DNA of 64,000 bases from Anthoceros angustus (GCA_010909165.1 MU008163.1:558001-622000); one strand, 5' to 3'. Shown: positions 9,574 through 21,088, counted from the stretch's first letter. The notes: generated by a model from the sequence alone, not told the origin. Program-made: numbers and translations.

Positions 9574-12250
9574 GATTTTGGAGCTTGGTGGTGCAGGTTG
9601 TAGGCGGTGGCTTTGTGCAGCAGGCGTTTGGGTTCATCAGCCGTGCGGCAGGCTTTTCTTGGAACGAGGAGCTTTGTGGTGCGGCCAAAAGGTAGTGAAT
9701 GCTGTTAGGGTTTATAGGAGGATCATCTTGATTTGGATCAGGAATGACAACTGGTGGTGGATCAGGTACTAATACAAAAGGAGGAGGAGGTGGCTGGTCA
9801 ACTGGCTGACCTACGTGCGCATCGTCTTCATCCTCATCCATGGGGAAATGGGCAATATCATCCTCTGGAGCAGGTAAAATCTCTCCCTCTGTCGCAGGTT
9901 GTGGTCTGTCGAGTTCCAAGAAGGTAACAGAACGAGCTAACACGACACGCTGATGTGCAGGATCAAAGAGTTTGTAAGCTTTCGATTGTTCACTATACCC
10001 GATGAAGATGAGGGCTTGAGCTCTCGGATCTAGTTTCTTCCTCTTCTCCTCTGGGATGAGAGCAAAAGCACGAGAACCAAATACTCGTAAATGCAGTAAG
10101 CTAGGTTTGCGTTTCCAAAATGCTTCATAGGGTGTCTTCGAAGGAACTGAACTTGTAAACAGTCTGTTCAATATGTATGTTGCAGCAACAATAGCTTCGG
10201 CCCAATACTCTTGAGGTAGGTTAGCCCATAGCAACATACTGCGTGTCATAGCTAGCAAAGTTTGGTTTTTCCTTTCTGCCACGCCATTCTGCTGTGGGGT
10301 ATACGGGACTGTAAGCTGACGTTGAATCCCCCTCTCTTGCAGGAAGTTATCAAACGCCAGGTTTACAAATTCCGTCCCATTATCTGTCCGGAGGTACTTT
10401 ACAGATTGGCCTGTCTGCTTCTCAGCAATCAACAACCAAACTTGGAAGAGCTCCAGAGTGTCACTCTTTAATTTCATGGGGAATGTCCATGTATAACGAG
10501 AGTAGTCATCCGTGATGCAGAGGTAATAGAGAGATCCACCCAAAGAGGGGACATGGATCTTCCCTGAGATATCTGCATGCAATAGCTCGAGAACTGTGGT
10601 AGCTCTGTAGGAAGCTGAGACAGGAAACGGGTGTGCCTTCTGTTTCGCAACAATACATGCTTCACAGGTTGGTAAGTCCTTAAAAACCTGAGGCAGTGGT
10701 TCAAGATGACATTTTTGTAATGACATATCTACCAGTTTCCTCTTATTAACATGCCCGAGCCTTGCATGCCACAGGACAGCAAGGTGTTGGGCCTGCTTCG
10801 ATACAAGGCTTGCCTTATGACGGAGAGTACAAATATCAAGCCTGTAGAGGTCATGATCTAATGTACCTCTGAACGCCAGCATAGATGGTTCTGTTTTCAT
10901 ATAGAAAAAACAGGTATCTTCACTAGCTTTCATATCATATATGCGCAGTTGCATCAACTTACTGAGAGAGACCAGATTTTTAGCCATGGAGGGCACATAT
11001 AGAACGCCATCCAGGGTAAGAATTGACCCATCATGAAGTGTGAACTTGCATGTGCCACAGCCGAGGATCTGGAGACTAGATTGCTTCCTTTCATCTCCCA
11101 ACAAGACTCTTTCTGATACACGATCAGTCTTTAATATGTAAAACTGATCTTTACTTCTACAGATGTGCGAGGTTGCACCAGAGTCTAAGTACCACCCATC
11201 TTCATCACGCATAGATCGGGCAAGACATACTGTAAGTATCTTCACCACTGGTTTGGTGTCACCTATAGTCTTCTCCTTAATTGCAACAGTTGCAGTATTT
11301 TTAGGAGTTCGTTTAGGTTCCCCTGCCTTCTTTTTCTTGCATTCTCGAGCCCAGTGTCCAGCTATACCGCACCAGTTGCAATTGCCTGGACGCTTAGATG
11401 GGCCAGCAGAATCTGAATTTTGACTGGGTTTACCTCCTGTCTTGCCTTTGCCTTTGAATATCCTGTGATTAGCCACTAATGCTCTCTCCGTTTTACTCTT
11501 AGGAGTTCCTGAAGAAAACAATCGACTCTGCTCTTCCTGATACAAGGCGCCTATCACCTCCTCAAGGGTGATGTTCACAGCACCTCCAGCAGCAACAGCA
11601 GCATTTGCAGTGCGCAAAGGACCATTCTGGCTAGTGATAAAAGACTGGTATGACGAAGGAAGTCGTGTGAGGAGCTCAGCTACAGCATCCACTTCCTCCA
11701 TCTTGGTTCCGATTAAAGCCATCAGGCTTTGGTGTGAAAATTTACTTGTGAAAATTGCCACCTTATCTCCCTCTTTCATTCTTAGGTTGTAGAACTCATG
11801 TTTAACTGCACAGAGTGTTAATACATTTGTAACCTTGTATGTTTTCTCCAGCTGTGTCCAGATTTCAGAAGCATTCTCGATGAACTCAACTTCCGGTATA
11901 AGATCAGCATCCAGGCCTCCTATCAGGAGGGCAATTGCAATGCCATTCAGTTCATCCCATTCAGCATTCTGATCTGGTGACGGGGCTGGATTTGAGTTTG
12001 GATCTGGTTTCTTAATGGTTCCATCCACGATCTTCCACACACGTCGAGCTATCAAAGTAGCCTTCATGCGGATACGCCAGATAAGGTATTTTGTACCATT
12101 AAAGCGGTCTTTCTCCTTCAGTTCTGACGTATATGTTGGCTTGGTTGCTGCGACAGCCATAGCTATAGGTAGGTTTGTAGTAACTACAGGTTGCTTGAGG
12201 CTAAGGGCCTGAAATGACACAATCAATGCGTCTAGTGACCCTGTGGACAT
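9557..12250 (-). CDS. Ty1/copia gag-protease-integrase polyprotein, truncated before RT
   Basis: An uninterrupted 897-codon frame from ATG 12250. In order it has a gag UBN2-like region (about 45-240), CCHC knuckle CNWCGIAGHWAREC (C291, C294, H299, C304), aspartic protease DSGATSH (D356), a pre-integrase HHCC zinc region (H495, H500, C529, C532) and an integrase core with D560, D623 and E659 (DD35E; RTDNGTEF and NGVAERKN). It then leaves copia sequence at about residue 850. The last 47 codons (IHYLLAAPQSSS onwards) come from a repeat that also occurs at 14.07-14.20 kb, so the frame is chimeric. Reverse transcriptase and RNase H are missing, so it is not autonomous. The long open frame suggests a fairly recent insertion. 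Confidence 0.88.
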   Translation of the reverse strand: MSTGSLDALIVSFQALSLKQPVVTTNLPIAMAVAATKPTYTSELKEKDRFNGTKYLIWRIRMKATLIARRVWKIVDGTIKKPDPNSNPAPSPDQNAEWDELNGIAIALLIGGLDADLIPEVEFIENASEIWTQLEKTYKVTNVLTLCAVKHEFYNLRMKEGDKVAIFTSKFSHQSLMALIGTKMEEVDAVAELLTRLPSSYQSFITSQNGPLRTANAAVAAGGAVNITLEEVIGALYQEEQSRLFSSGTPKSKTERALVANHRIFKGKGKTGGKPSQNSDSAGPSKRPGNCNWCGIAGHWARECKKKKAGEPKRTPKNTATVAIKEKTIGDTKPVVKILTVCLARSMRDEDGWYLDSGATSHICRSKDQFYILKTDRVSERVLLGDERKQSSLQILGCGTCKFTLHDGSILTLDGVLYVPSMAKNLVSLSKLMQLRIYDMKASEDTCFFYMKTEPSMLAFRGTLDHDLYRLDICTLRHKASLVSKQAQHLAVLWHARLGHVNKRKLVDMSLQKCHLEPLPQVFKDLPTCEACIVAKQKAHPFPVSASYRATTVLELLHADISGKIHVPSLGGSLYYLCITDDYSRYTWTFPMKLKSDTLELFQVWLLIAEKQTGQSVKYLRTDNGTEFVNLAFDNFLQERGIQRQLTVPYTPQQNGVAERKNQTLLAMTRSMLLWANLPQEYWAEAIVAATYILNRLFTSSVPSKTPYEAFWKRKPSLLHLRVFGSRAFALIPEEKRKKLDPRAQALIFIGYSEQSKAYKLFDPAHQRVVLARSVTFLELDRPQPATEGEILPAPEDDIAHFPMDEDEDDAHVGQPVDQPPPPPFVLVPDPPPVVIPDPNQDDPPINPNSIHYLLAAPQSSSFQEKPAARLMNPNACCTKPPPTTCTTKLQNPAVRT
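9574..9702 (+). repeat. repeat shared with 14071-14195
   Basis: About 125 bp beginning GATTTTGGAGCTTGGTGG are repeated in the same orientation at 14071-14195 with a few small indels. This segment supplies the foreign carboxy-terminus of the copia frame. Confidence 0.75.
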
Positions 12251-12281
12251 AAATACTTACAAAAGGAAGCATACAGGAGCT

Positions 12282-12298
12282 ATGGCTCTGACGATCCA
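12282..12298 (-). other. degenerate primer-binding-site-like sequence
   Basis: The minus strand reads TGGATCGTCAGAGCCAT just upstream of the copia gag ATG at 12250. It resembles the initiator tRNA-Met site TGGTATCAGAGCC with changes. A 5' LTR beyond it was not recognised. Confidence 0.35.
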
Positions 12299-12689
12299 GG
12301 TAAGTGTTTATGCAAACAGGTCAATTATGATTGCTAACTGTGGCATGTAGGGAAGGCCTAATGGGGGGGCTTAGCTTGGAGGGCTACGGGTACAGTGCAC
12401 CTGGGGCTGTTCATGCTAACCTCCCCGTCAAGGTCTTCTCTGTATGCTCAGGTCTCCAGAAGACACACTTAAGACGAAACGTCATGCTAGTTAACAACGT
12501 TTCGTTTACATGCCTCCTAACTTTTTTTATTTAAAAAATGAAACCCTAACTGTCATGCCACCTTCTCGTGAACAGATATGTCTGTTGGTCTGACCAATGA
12601 CATACAGAATGGAACACAGGGAGGAAAAGGCATACAAGTGTTTATGCCTCTTCAGATCTGGCACGTAACTCGTGCCTGTGCCTGGCGCA
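12299..12689. other. no gene recognised
   Basis: Sequence expected to hold the 5' LTR of the copia element, but I see no LTR ends and no similarity to the 3354-3911 LTR. Confidence 0.25.
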
Positions 12690-13690
12690 GCTAGCTTTCT
12701 GACAGCGGAAGCAATTTAGATTGGTGAATTACAATTCAAGGCATGTCCTCTTTCCATGTCCTGGATCTTCAAATTCAGGCTTTGTAGAAGATCAGATACT
12801 CTTCTAATGTCATGTTTGATGTCCAGGGTTGTGGATTGGAGAACTTGCTCAGTCGTCTGTTCCAGGTCTTCCACTCTGTTTCTGATAAGTACTTGATCTG
12901 AGATGACACAAGACAACGTTTTCTCTACCCTGATAGCAGTAGCCAAAGATTTATGCGCAATCTTTGCATTTGCTACTTGGTGAGAAATTAATGGTCGCTT
13001 GTTTGGAAATTGCGTGTGTAGGCAATAGGTGGTGGGCACTCGGCGTCGTATATGCCGTCGGGGTTTCTTCCCTCTTCTCCGACGAGCTCACGAATTGCTG
13101 GCAGCGATTCGGTCGGTCTTTGAGAAGATGGTCTCACTAGTCCACACCTAGAATGCTTGTCTACAAATTTCCTTAGCGAGATTAGCGTAGTGCAGCTGTG
13201 TGACTAGCTTTCGGCAGTGAAGCAATTTAGATTGGTGAATTACAATTCAAGGCATGTCCTCTTTCCATGTCACGGATCTTCAAATTCGAGCTTTGTAGAA
13301 GATCAGATACTCTTCTAATGTCATGTTTGATGTCCAGGGTTGTGGATTGGAGAACTTGCTCGATCGTCATTCGGTCTTCCACTGTTTTACGATAAGTACT
13401 TGATCTGAGATGACACAAGACAACGTTTTCTCTACCCTGATAGCAGTAGCCAAAGATTTGTCTGCAATGCTGCGACTGCTACTTGGTGAGAAATTAATGG
13501 CTGCTTGTTTGGAAATTGCACGTGTGTAGGCAATAGGTGGTGGGCACTCCTGGCGCTCGTATATGAAGCCGTCAGGTTTCTTCCCTCTTCTCCGAGCGAG
13601 CTGATCCGGCTGGTGAGCGATTCGGTCGGTCTTGAGAAGATGGTCTCACTAGTCCACACCTAGAATGCTTGTCTACAAATTTCCTTAGCC
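12690..13690 (-). repeat. tandem duplication of about 511 bp
   Basis: Two units start CTAGCTTTC at about 12690 and 13204 and share long identical stretches, for example GAGAACTTGCTC and CTACAAATTTCCTTAG. Each unit encodes on the minus strand a coiled-coil-like peptide (TLDIKHDIRRVSDLLQS; the first unit is open for about 107 codons). The units differ mostly by short indels near CAG/CTG sites. The peptide is not a family I know; a retroelement gag is possible. Confidence 0.7.
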
Positions 13691-14035
13691 AGAGATTAGC
13701 GTAATTCTGCTTGTAGAGATCTGTAGCTTCTTCAAGAGAACAGTGTCGTGGTTGGTATTGAGGGAGACCTCCTCCACGACCACGGCCTCTGCCACTAAGA
13801 TCTCTAGCAGGATTGCGGGATCTCGGCATTCTCAAAGTACTTGATCAGATGGTATCGAGGCCCTCGCTGCGCCATCGATCAAGTGCTGAGAATGCCGAGA
13901 TCCGCAATCACAGAGATCTGGTTTCTTAATGGTTCCATCCACGATCTTCCACACACGTCGAGCTATCAAAGTAGCCTTCATGCGGATCCGCAATCTGCTA
14001 AGGAAATTTGTAGACAAGCATTCTAGGTGTGGACT
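13651..14035. repeat. nested inverted repeat (foldback)
   Basis: The outer arms 13651-13688 and 13998-14035 are perfect 38-bp inverted copies. The same sequence also lies at 13139-13176. Inner arms of about 28-31 bp (13815-13845 and 13878-13905) are imperfect inverted copies around GATCTCGGCATTCTC. The structure could extrude as a large hairpin. Confidence 0.8.
13917..13987 (-). pseudogene. fragment of copia gag
   Basis: Near-identical to about 12003-12073 of the copia gag frame (peptide IRMKATLIARRVWKIVDGTI). It sits inside the foldback, so copia sequence has been copied or rearranged into it. Confidence 0.8.
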
Positions 14036-14070
14036 AGAGACCTCGACACCCAGCCGTCGATTGAATTAAC

Positions 14071-14195
14071 GATTTTGGAGCTTGGTGGTGCACCTTGTAG
14101 GCGGTGGCTTTGCGTGACGTTTGGGTTCATCAGCCGTGCGGCAGGCTTTTCTTGGAACGAGGAGCTTTGTGGTGCGGCCAAAAGGTAGTGAATGC
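14071..14195 (+). repeat. repeat shared with 9574-9702
   Basis: Second copy of the repeat that ends the copia frame. A CAG-rich stretch of the first copy (near 9620) is shortened here. Confidence 0.75.
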
Positions 14196-14639
14196 GCTGT
14201 GAGGCCACGATGGACGGTGAGGTTTTTGTGTGAGCGTGTGTGAGGGAAGGCGTGTGCGACTATTGCTATTGCACCGTGAGGTGCGGACACTTCTTGAAAC
14301 TGTTTGGTTTGTTTGGGCTGTCTTTGGGTTCCTTTGTAAGGCTCCTTAACTGCTCAACGTTTACAGTATGACTCCCGGACCAATCCGACGGTTTGACAAC
14401 AAGCTAAGATTCTTCACATAGGTGAGGAGGAAGGCTGTCAGTGAGGGAGGAAGGCTGTCAGTGAGGGAGGAAGTCCGTGAGGAGGAAGCAGTTCTGGAAA
14501 ACCCATCATTTGTTCTATTCCCTTTCTTTCTAGTTAGTATTGAGTCTGACGGCTGTCTCTGCACTCATTTTTCCTCTGTACAAACGCAAGCACATGACTG
14601 ATTTGTGTGTGCTTGTGGATGTTTGTCTTTCCTGTATTG

Positions 14640-14948
14640 CTGTCATCATGGGGAGGTGGTGGCACTGCTCGTTTACGCTCTTGGACTGTTGATCTGTCTA
14701 CTCGATATTCTGTCAATGAGCATGTGATCCTCAACCCTCCGGGATGGGTGGCGGAGGGATGTGCCACGGCGCAAGTTCGTAAGTACTTTGCTATGCAGCA
14801 GGGGCACGCCTTCATCGCCCTCGCCATCGAGATCCATGAGGCCATGGGCAAGGCCTTTGCTAGGTTCCTTAAGACCTGTGCCAGGGAGTACCATAGCCGC
14901 AGGAATGGGGTTGGCCTCCCTCTTTCATGTATCGTGGCTTACAGCTGA
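14640..14948 (+). pseudogene. second relic of the RT-linked retroelement domain
   Basis: The plus-strand frame contains NPPGWVAEGCATAQVRKYF then GHAFIALAIEIHEAMGKAF and FLKTCAREYHSRRNGVGLP. This order parallels the minus-strand relic at 2.06-2.76 kb (FIPLALETYGAL). No upstream reverse transcriptase is visible. It is probably a 5'-truncated or decayed retroelement. Confidence 0.4.
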
Positions 14949-15831
14949 CGGTGTCCATTGTCTGGGGGCATTGGCCAGCGGTGTATGGGGCGGCAGCAGC
15001 GGGGTAGGCGGTTTCTTCGGCACCGGTAGTGGGTAGGCCCTTTCATATCCCTGATTTTGATATCCTTGGCGCGGTAGGCAGTTACAAGATTGGCGACAAT
15101 GAGGATTAGTCCCCATGGTCTGGTGTCCTCTTAAGGGTTTCTTCCCTTCTCTTGGGGTAGATGGTTTTCCCTTATTTTTTCATAATAAAGTCTCCAGGAT
15201 AGTGTGACCCTAGGAAAGGGGCTTTTTGCGAGCACCGCGTTTTTTGGAATGTAGGAAACGCAGTTTGGGGCAAGCGGCTTTTCGAACGGACAAAGTGTTG
15301 CCACTGCAAAAAGTACAAATCGGTATGTACGTTGGCTCTCTTGTAGGTTCCGACAACACGCGTGCCGTGAGAGGAAAGTCGCTAAAGCGCGTGAAGAAAA
15401 TTGGGCAAGGAAAAGAAAGAAAACGGGAATGGCTTCCGGCGGTGGGGAAATGGAAATCGTTGGGGTGGCCATGTGGCTTGCCTTCAAATCCAAAGCTGGC
15501 AGGAAGAAGCATCCCTTCTCCTTCCAGTCCATTTTACGCTGTGTTCACGCCCCGCGCATCCGCCGGCAGGGCCATGACATTCGCTTGCTGCCGCCTGGCT
15601 TTGCGCTCCTCTTGGGCGACTCCACCTGCCGCCCCGTTCGTCTGACACGGCATGCTCGCACCTAGTGCTGCCCGCTGCCTCCCCAGTCTCTCTCCGCTCG
15701 GCTGGCTTGTCCCGGGAGCAGGAGATAGCCTAGCTCTGCCTCAGGATTGGGAGATTCGCACTCGGATCGTGAGAAATCGCGCTGGAGGGAGCTCTGGATC
15801 GGGCGAGGGCGAGGGCGGGGTCGGGGTCGGG
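14949..15831. other. upstream region of the aspartic protease gene
   Basis: No gene recognised. GC content rises toward 15.5 kb. It presumably contains the promoter and 5' untranslated region of the protease gene, but no unambiguous TATA box was identified. Confidence 0.35.
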
Positions 15832-18800
15832 ATGGGATCCTCCGGGAGCGTTTGCTGGAGGCGGCGGAGGGTATGCCTGGCGCTGCTGATTCTGGCGCTG
15901 CTGGGTTTGCACGGCCTTGTGCTGGTTAGGGCGGAGGGGGAAAAGCGGTCGCTGTACAGCGCGTTGGGAGGGGAGTCTGGCGCCGGGGTGCTGTCCTTGC
16001 GGCATAAGTATGCGGATCGGGAGGGGTCCAGTTTTAAAGGCAGGGGGAAGGGCATGACGCGGGAGCACTTTGAGTTGCTCCGGGAGCACGATCGGGCTCG
16101 GCGGCGACGCTTTCTTGCGGAGGTTGCCGAGTTTCCGCTTGGTGGTAAACCTGATCCAGATGCTGATGGGTGAGATATTTTGTCATAATCTATCGAAGCG
16201 TGCTTGTTTTGTTGTTTTGTTTGTTTGTTTGCCTTTTTGTTCTTTTTGAGGCTGGGGGATCGTGTTTTGTTGTGAGTGTTGGTGGTTGATGGTCTTGACT
16301 CTGGTCTTAGATTGATGGGTTTCGTAGAATTCATTTGGATGCATTAGCTGGAGTCTGAGAGGTTCGGAGGCGAAGTCGCGTAGCCTTGTACAGGTTGTAG
16401 AAAACAGGGGTTCCCTGGGTTTCGGTCCTGAAGAGCTTTCGTCGTTTCCACTTGGTGCTTGAGGGATGGGAGCTCGCCATTTTTTGGGAGAAGTGGATTC
16501 GTCCGTTTTACCCTGCATCAGTAGTTGTAGCGAGCAGGTGTTAGGGGTTCTCTGATGTGTGTCAACAGTCTTTTTGCCACTCCTGTCCTTTTGTGGATCT
16601 GCTTCTGTTCAGTCTGCAAGTCTGAATCAGAAAGATCATACTCTGACACTGGCAGTAATCGTTGGGGTCAAGCAGGTGTGTGCACGAAAATAAATCCTCG
16701 AAAGCAGAGCAAGCGCTGAGGCAAATTAGACTTGTTTCGCTGCTGCAAGTTATGGCGGCCAAATTTTCTTGTGCACTTGCCCAAGGCAGCATCTATGCTC
16801 ATTGTCTACTATGATTGTGTCGGCTGCTATCAGCAGTGAATTCCTGTCTGGTGAATTTGGCATTGCAATTAGGTTTGCCTACGTTTCAGTTGAATTTGTG
16901 GTGATCCATGCTTGTGGGTGCCTTCCTTTATCGTTCTCTGCCTCTTGTACACTGCAACACCTGACATCGGGTCTGTGACTGCAGAGTACAGTATTACGTG
17001 CCAGACTTAGTCTGTAGATTGTTGCTGACACAATCTCCCTGTGTGCAGGCTCTACTACACCAGCCTCTCCTTAGGCTCACCTCCTCAAAAATTCTTTCTC
17101 CAAGTAGATACAGGCAGTGACCTGATGTGGGTTTATTGTCATCCATGCAACAGATGTCCATCAGGAGCAAGTAGCCTCGGGGTATGCTGCATCCTGTTGC
17201 TTCGTATTTACGTTGATCGTGCTTCTGGTGCTAGGGCAACTTGTTCTAACCATTAACATCGCTGGTGTATCTTCTTCAGTTTGAGATCCAGCAATACGAC
17301 CCAAGTCGTTCTTCAAATAGTAGTATTGTTGGCTGTACAGATGTGATGTGCAAGAACCTTCTTAGGAATCCGAGCTGTGATGTCAATGAGTGTGACTACC
17401 AATTGGTATATGCGGATGGGAGCCAGACATCTGGCAGATTGATTAGGGATACGTTGACCTACACACAGCTGCTCAACTCCGCTCCGCAGAATGCAGCAGC
17501 AAGTATTGTTTTTGGGTATTCCTCTTCTCCTGTTGTTGTACTTTGATGTCTTTGGCTTGTTTCTGCCAGTTTCGTTTGTTGAGCTGGTTTATCAGCTATG
17601 AAGTATCAGCTTGCCTCAGTTTGCAATGTAGTGGTGGGACTTACTGGAGGCTCTTAATTAGGTGTGGTTATGATCAGACAGGCGATCTGGCCTCCTCGAA
17701 TAGGGCAGTGGATGGTATCATCGGTTTTGGACAGGCTGCCATCTCTGTCCCGTCACAGCTGTATGCCGAAGGACAAACCCCCAACACCTTTGCACATTGT
17801 TTGGAGGGAGAAGGAAATGGAGGTGGGGTGATGGTGCTTGGTGCTGTGGATGATTCGGATCTTGTGTTTACTCCGATGGTGCCCAGGCAGTAAGTTTTAC
17901 CACCACAAGCTTTCCACACAACAATTCATAAAACAAAATTCCATCACTCCAAATATCTACCTTGGTATCATGGGGCTTCTGAAGCTGAATATTTGGTGGC
18001 ACATGCACTGATTTGTTCTATGACTCCAATTTGCAGGCCTCATTACAATGTCTACTTGCAGTCAATCGCCGTGGGTGGTGTGAACCTGTCTATTCCCGGG
18101 AGTGCATTTGCTACGGACTCAAGCAGTGGCGCAGGCACTATATTTGATAGTGGAACTACTCTCGCCCTGTTTTCAACACCATCATACAACCCAACTTACA
18201 GTGCGGTGAGAATTATCCTTGATTTGCACCCCATGGATGCTTATTGTCGGTGTCGTTTCTGAAGAGTATGTGCAACCAACCTCAGTAAGTTGGGTAGGAT
18301 GGCTTCCTACTTGAAGAGGAACTGGTCCAAGTCTAGATTGAGTTTGACTGGAGATTTGATTCATTCCAGGAAATGTGCAGTAAGTTATTCGGATATTTGG
18401 ATGACCAACGAGTCTAGTTGTTTGTGATCCTAAAGTTGTGGGGTTCTTGATGCAGATCCTTGAGCAGATGAGTGATAGCGTGAGGCGGCAACCTTTCGAA
18501 TCGTTTGACTGCTTTTTTGTGCCTTCAGGCGGGTGTGGCCCTCTCTGCGATCCCTGTTTATGTTCTACAAGAATTTAATGTCTCTGAAGGGTTGGTTCTG
18601 ATCCCTTGGATGTTGTTCTGCAGGTCAATTAATGACTACTTCCCCAATGTAACGCTCTACTTTAGTGGTGCTGCGATGCAGCTTACGCCCGACAATTATC
18701 TCTTTAAATTTGATAACATAGTAAGTGCTGATTTCTGTAGTTTGTAGTTTCAAAAGAGTCACCTCGTTATACAGGTGGCTGTGTTTTGGCATGCTGGATG

Positions 18801-19368
18801 AATGGCCATGTCTTCTTAAATCGTTTTGCTGAGGATGTTGTTTTGGCACTTTTAGGGGAGGAGTAATTTCTGGTGCTGGGGGTGGACAACATCTTCTGAT
18901 GAACCGGGCCTGACGATCCTTGGAGGTATGGCAAACTGACTTGTTGATGTTGATGTTGATGCGCCACGTTTTGTCCACTCAAACTCTTGGTTAGGGCGCT
19001 GTGTTTCATCAGAGTTGAGTGATTTATGTCGCCTCCGCAGATATTGTACTCAAGGATAGGCTAGTAGTGTATGATAATGTCAACAAGCGTATTGGATGGG
19101 CTGACTACAATTGTAAGTCTTCACTCGCTTGTACGATTGATCTTTTCAAGAGATGCTGTTCACCGTACGATGTGCTTACATTACGCGTCTGACATGCTTG
19201 GTGCCCTGAACAGGTTCCGGCCCAGTCACTGCATCAGCAGACCAGGGACCGGAGACAGTGGTTCCGTCACCTTTGACGGACAGGAATTGGGGTATCCAAC
19301 TGTCTGCAGGGCTAATGGGTACGTGGATTAGTATGATCATTGCAGGATATTTCGCCCTGCTCCATTGA
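15832..19368 (+). CDS. A1-family aspartic protease, probable GPI anchor
   Basis: Ten exons: 15832-16169, 17049-17181, 17280-17515, 17662-17889, 18037-18205, 18456-18532, 18624-18720, 18856-18925, 19041-19112, 19214-19368, giving 524 residues. All introns are GT-AG and phases match. A signal peptide (residues about 1-34, [17 protein letters not shown]) precedes a propeptide region rich in basic residues. The two catalytic aspartates are D133 in DTGSDLMW and D349 in FDSGTTLA. The cysteine-rich plant-type segment YCHPCNRCP follows the first. The C-terminus, [28 protein letters not shown] and a final hydrophobic stretch ([16 protein letters not shown]), fits GPI anchoring. It would act outside the cell or at the plasma membrane as an endopeptidase; the substrate is unknown. 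An in-frame upstream near-start at 15652 was not used because residue 61 begins a clear signal peptide. Confidence 0.88.
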
Positions 19369-20392
19369 CATGCATGACGGACCGTCGCAAATGGTAGCAT
19401 GTTTGTAACATGATTTAATGCAGCCTGGAATTTATTTCAGGCGTCTAGCATTCTTTTTAAGGCAGGTTTTCCCAGGAGGTAATTGGATGTGCATGGGAGG
19501 ATTATTGTACTATGTACCATGGTATAAATCATCTGTTGGCCTGGCGGATCGTTTCTTTTTTGAGGGAAAGTGTGGTCTTCTTCAAGAGTCCATCCATTGT
19601 ATTGAAGTGGAGCAGCATTTTAGCTTGTCACTATGTCACGGTGCGCAAGTTAAAACCCTCAATCCGGCTACTTGCATGCACCCATCCAGACCTGTACCAA
19701 GCCGTGGAAGTCTCGGAAAAAACTATCAAAACAAGGTTTTCGACAGTGAAATGCAAGCGCGAAACTTCCCCCGTGCACAATTAAATCCTGGGAAATCCTG
19801 AAGCTTGCTGTGCGCCATACGCTCGTTTTCTTATTGCATCGTTGTTGCGACATTTAACCTTCGGCACCTCACTTATGGATGTAGGACAGATGAAACCTGT
19901 ACACCTACACACCAATCCCCAAATTATAAAATATTGTCGCCTCACACCGTTTCGTGGAGGTCCCCGAAGCGTCTCAACGTTCAAGCGCCACCGCTAAAAT
20001 CGACCGTTGCCTCGCACAAAGCCAGCCTATGCGCTACCCTGAAGTCTCCTCCTCCAGCTAGTTTGTGACACAACCAAAGCACAGGTTAGTCATGTCGGAC
20101 AGTCTGCACACTACGATACCCCTTGGGCCCCTGGTATCACTTTGCTGGCTCATGCGCACTATTTCGGTCGCCAGAGACATGCGATTCCTCCAAGTCCAAC
20201 ACGGTTGCCATCCATCGCACGACAATATTTGTCTCCAGACCTGTGCACGAAACAGCAGGCCAGGCTTTCTGATTGACGTGCAACATCGCACCGGACAAAC
20301 ATTGCAGGCAACGGGTGCACGATTAGCTTTCCACAAATTCCTGCACCAGAATCAACAATCTAAATTTGCCTCCTGAGGTGTGTGAAGCGAAA
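19369..20392. other. no gene recognised
   Basis: 3' flank of the protease gene and anonymous sequence. Open frames of up to 127 codons exist but show no motif or exon signals that I can support. Confidence 0.3.
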
Positions 20393-20755
20393 ATGAACGC
20401 CGCCGCTGCCGCAAGGGAGAAGGAAGAGGTCAAGAGGGCGGCTGCCAAGGAAAACGCAGCAAAGGTGGCTGCCGAGAAGGAGAAGGCCGCACAGGAAAAA
20501 GAAGCCGCACGGAAGGCCAAGGAGCAAGCGGCCTTGCAGAAGGCAGCGGCTGAGAAAGCCGCTGCCAAGAAGGCGGCCGAGGACAGACAATTGGCTCAGA
20601 AGGAGCAGGCTGAGAAAGCCAAGCAAAAGCGAGAAGAAGCAGAGAAGGCCAAGCAAGCTGAAGCCGACAAAATCAACGCCGAGAGGGCGAAGAAGCAGGA
20701 TAAAGCCGAGCAGTCCGAGGCTAATCAAGCAAGGAAGGCAGGCAGGGGTGCATAG
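20393..20755 (+). CDS. K/E/A-rich coiled-coil reading frame, function unknown
   Basis: 120 codons from ATG 20393 to a TAG. The product is almost entirely Ala, Lys, Glu, Gln and Arg in runs such as AAKENAAKVAAEKEKAAQEK and KAEQSEANQARKA. It is strongly predicted by eye to form one long alpha-helix or coiled coil, with no other domain. Such composition occurs in TolA-like linkers, MAP7-like and nuclear proteins, so it does not identify a family. The frame could be a small gene or the last exon of a longer one, since an in-frame open stretch precedes the ATG. It lies between the protease gene and a tRNA gene. Confidence 0.45.
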   Translation: MNAAAAAREKEEVKRAAAKENAAKVAAEKEKAAQEKEAARKAKEQAALQKAAAEKAAAKKAAEDRQLAQKEQAEKAKQKREEAEKAKQAEADKINAERAKKQDKAEQSEANQARKAGRGA

Positions 20756-21088
20756 GCATTTCTCCATTTCTCTCCGCCTATGCTAATCGCCTGCTATTAA
20801 CTAGTAAATTTGTTTGATAAAAATGTGCATCTTCATTGCCCGTTCGATGGACTATATGTAAACAAGTCTGGACGGCCTCAAGTGTAGCTGGCGGCGCTCA
20901 GCCCGTTGCTTGTTGCGTCTTTAGGCATTGTCTCTCAGCCTCGTGCATGCTTCTTCTTGCATGTTGCATATGCCCATGGCTTGCTTCTTCTTGGTGTTGT
21001 TCCTCTCCAAGAATCACCAACTAACCCAAAAAAACATTTCAAGAATGGCCCCAAATTAAACAGTCCAAAGGAGAATCAAAAACCATAT

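Noticed and set aside
15652-15831. 60-residue N-terminal extension of the aspartic protease
   Set aside because: It would place the clear signal peptide internally; the ATG at 15832 gives a standard secreted protease.
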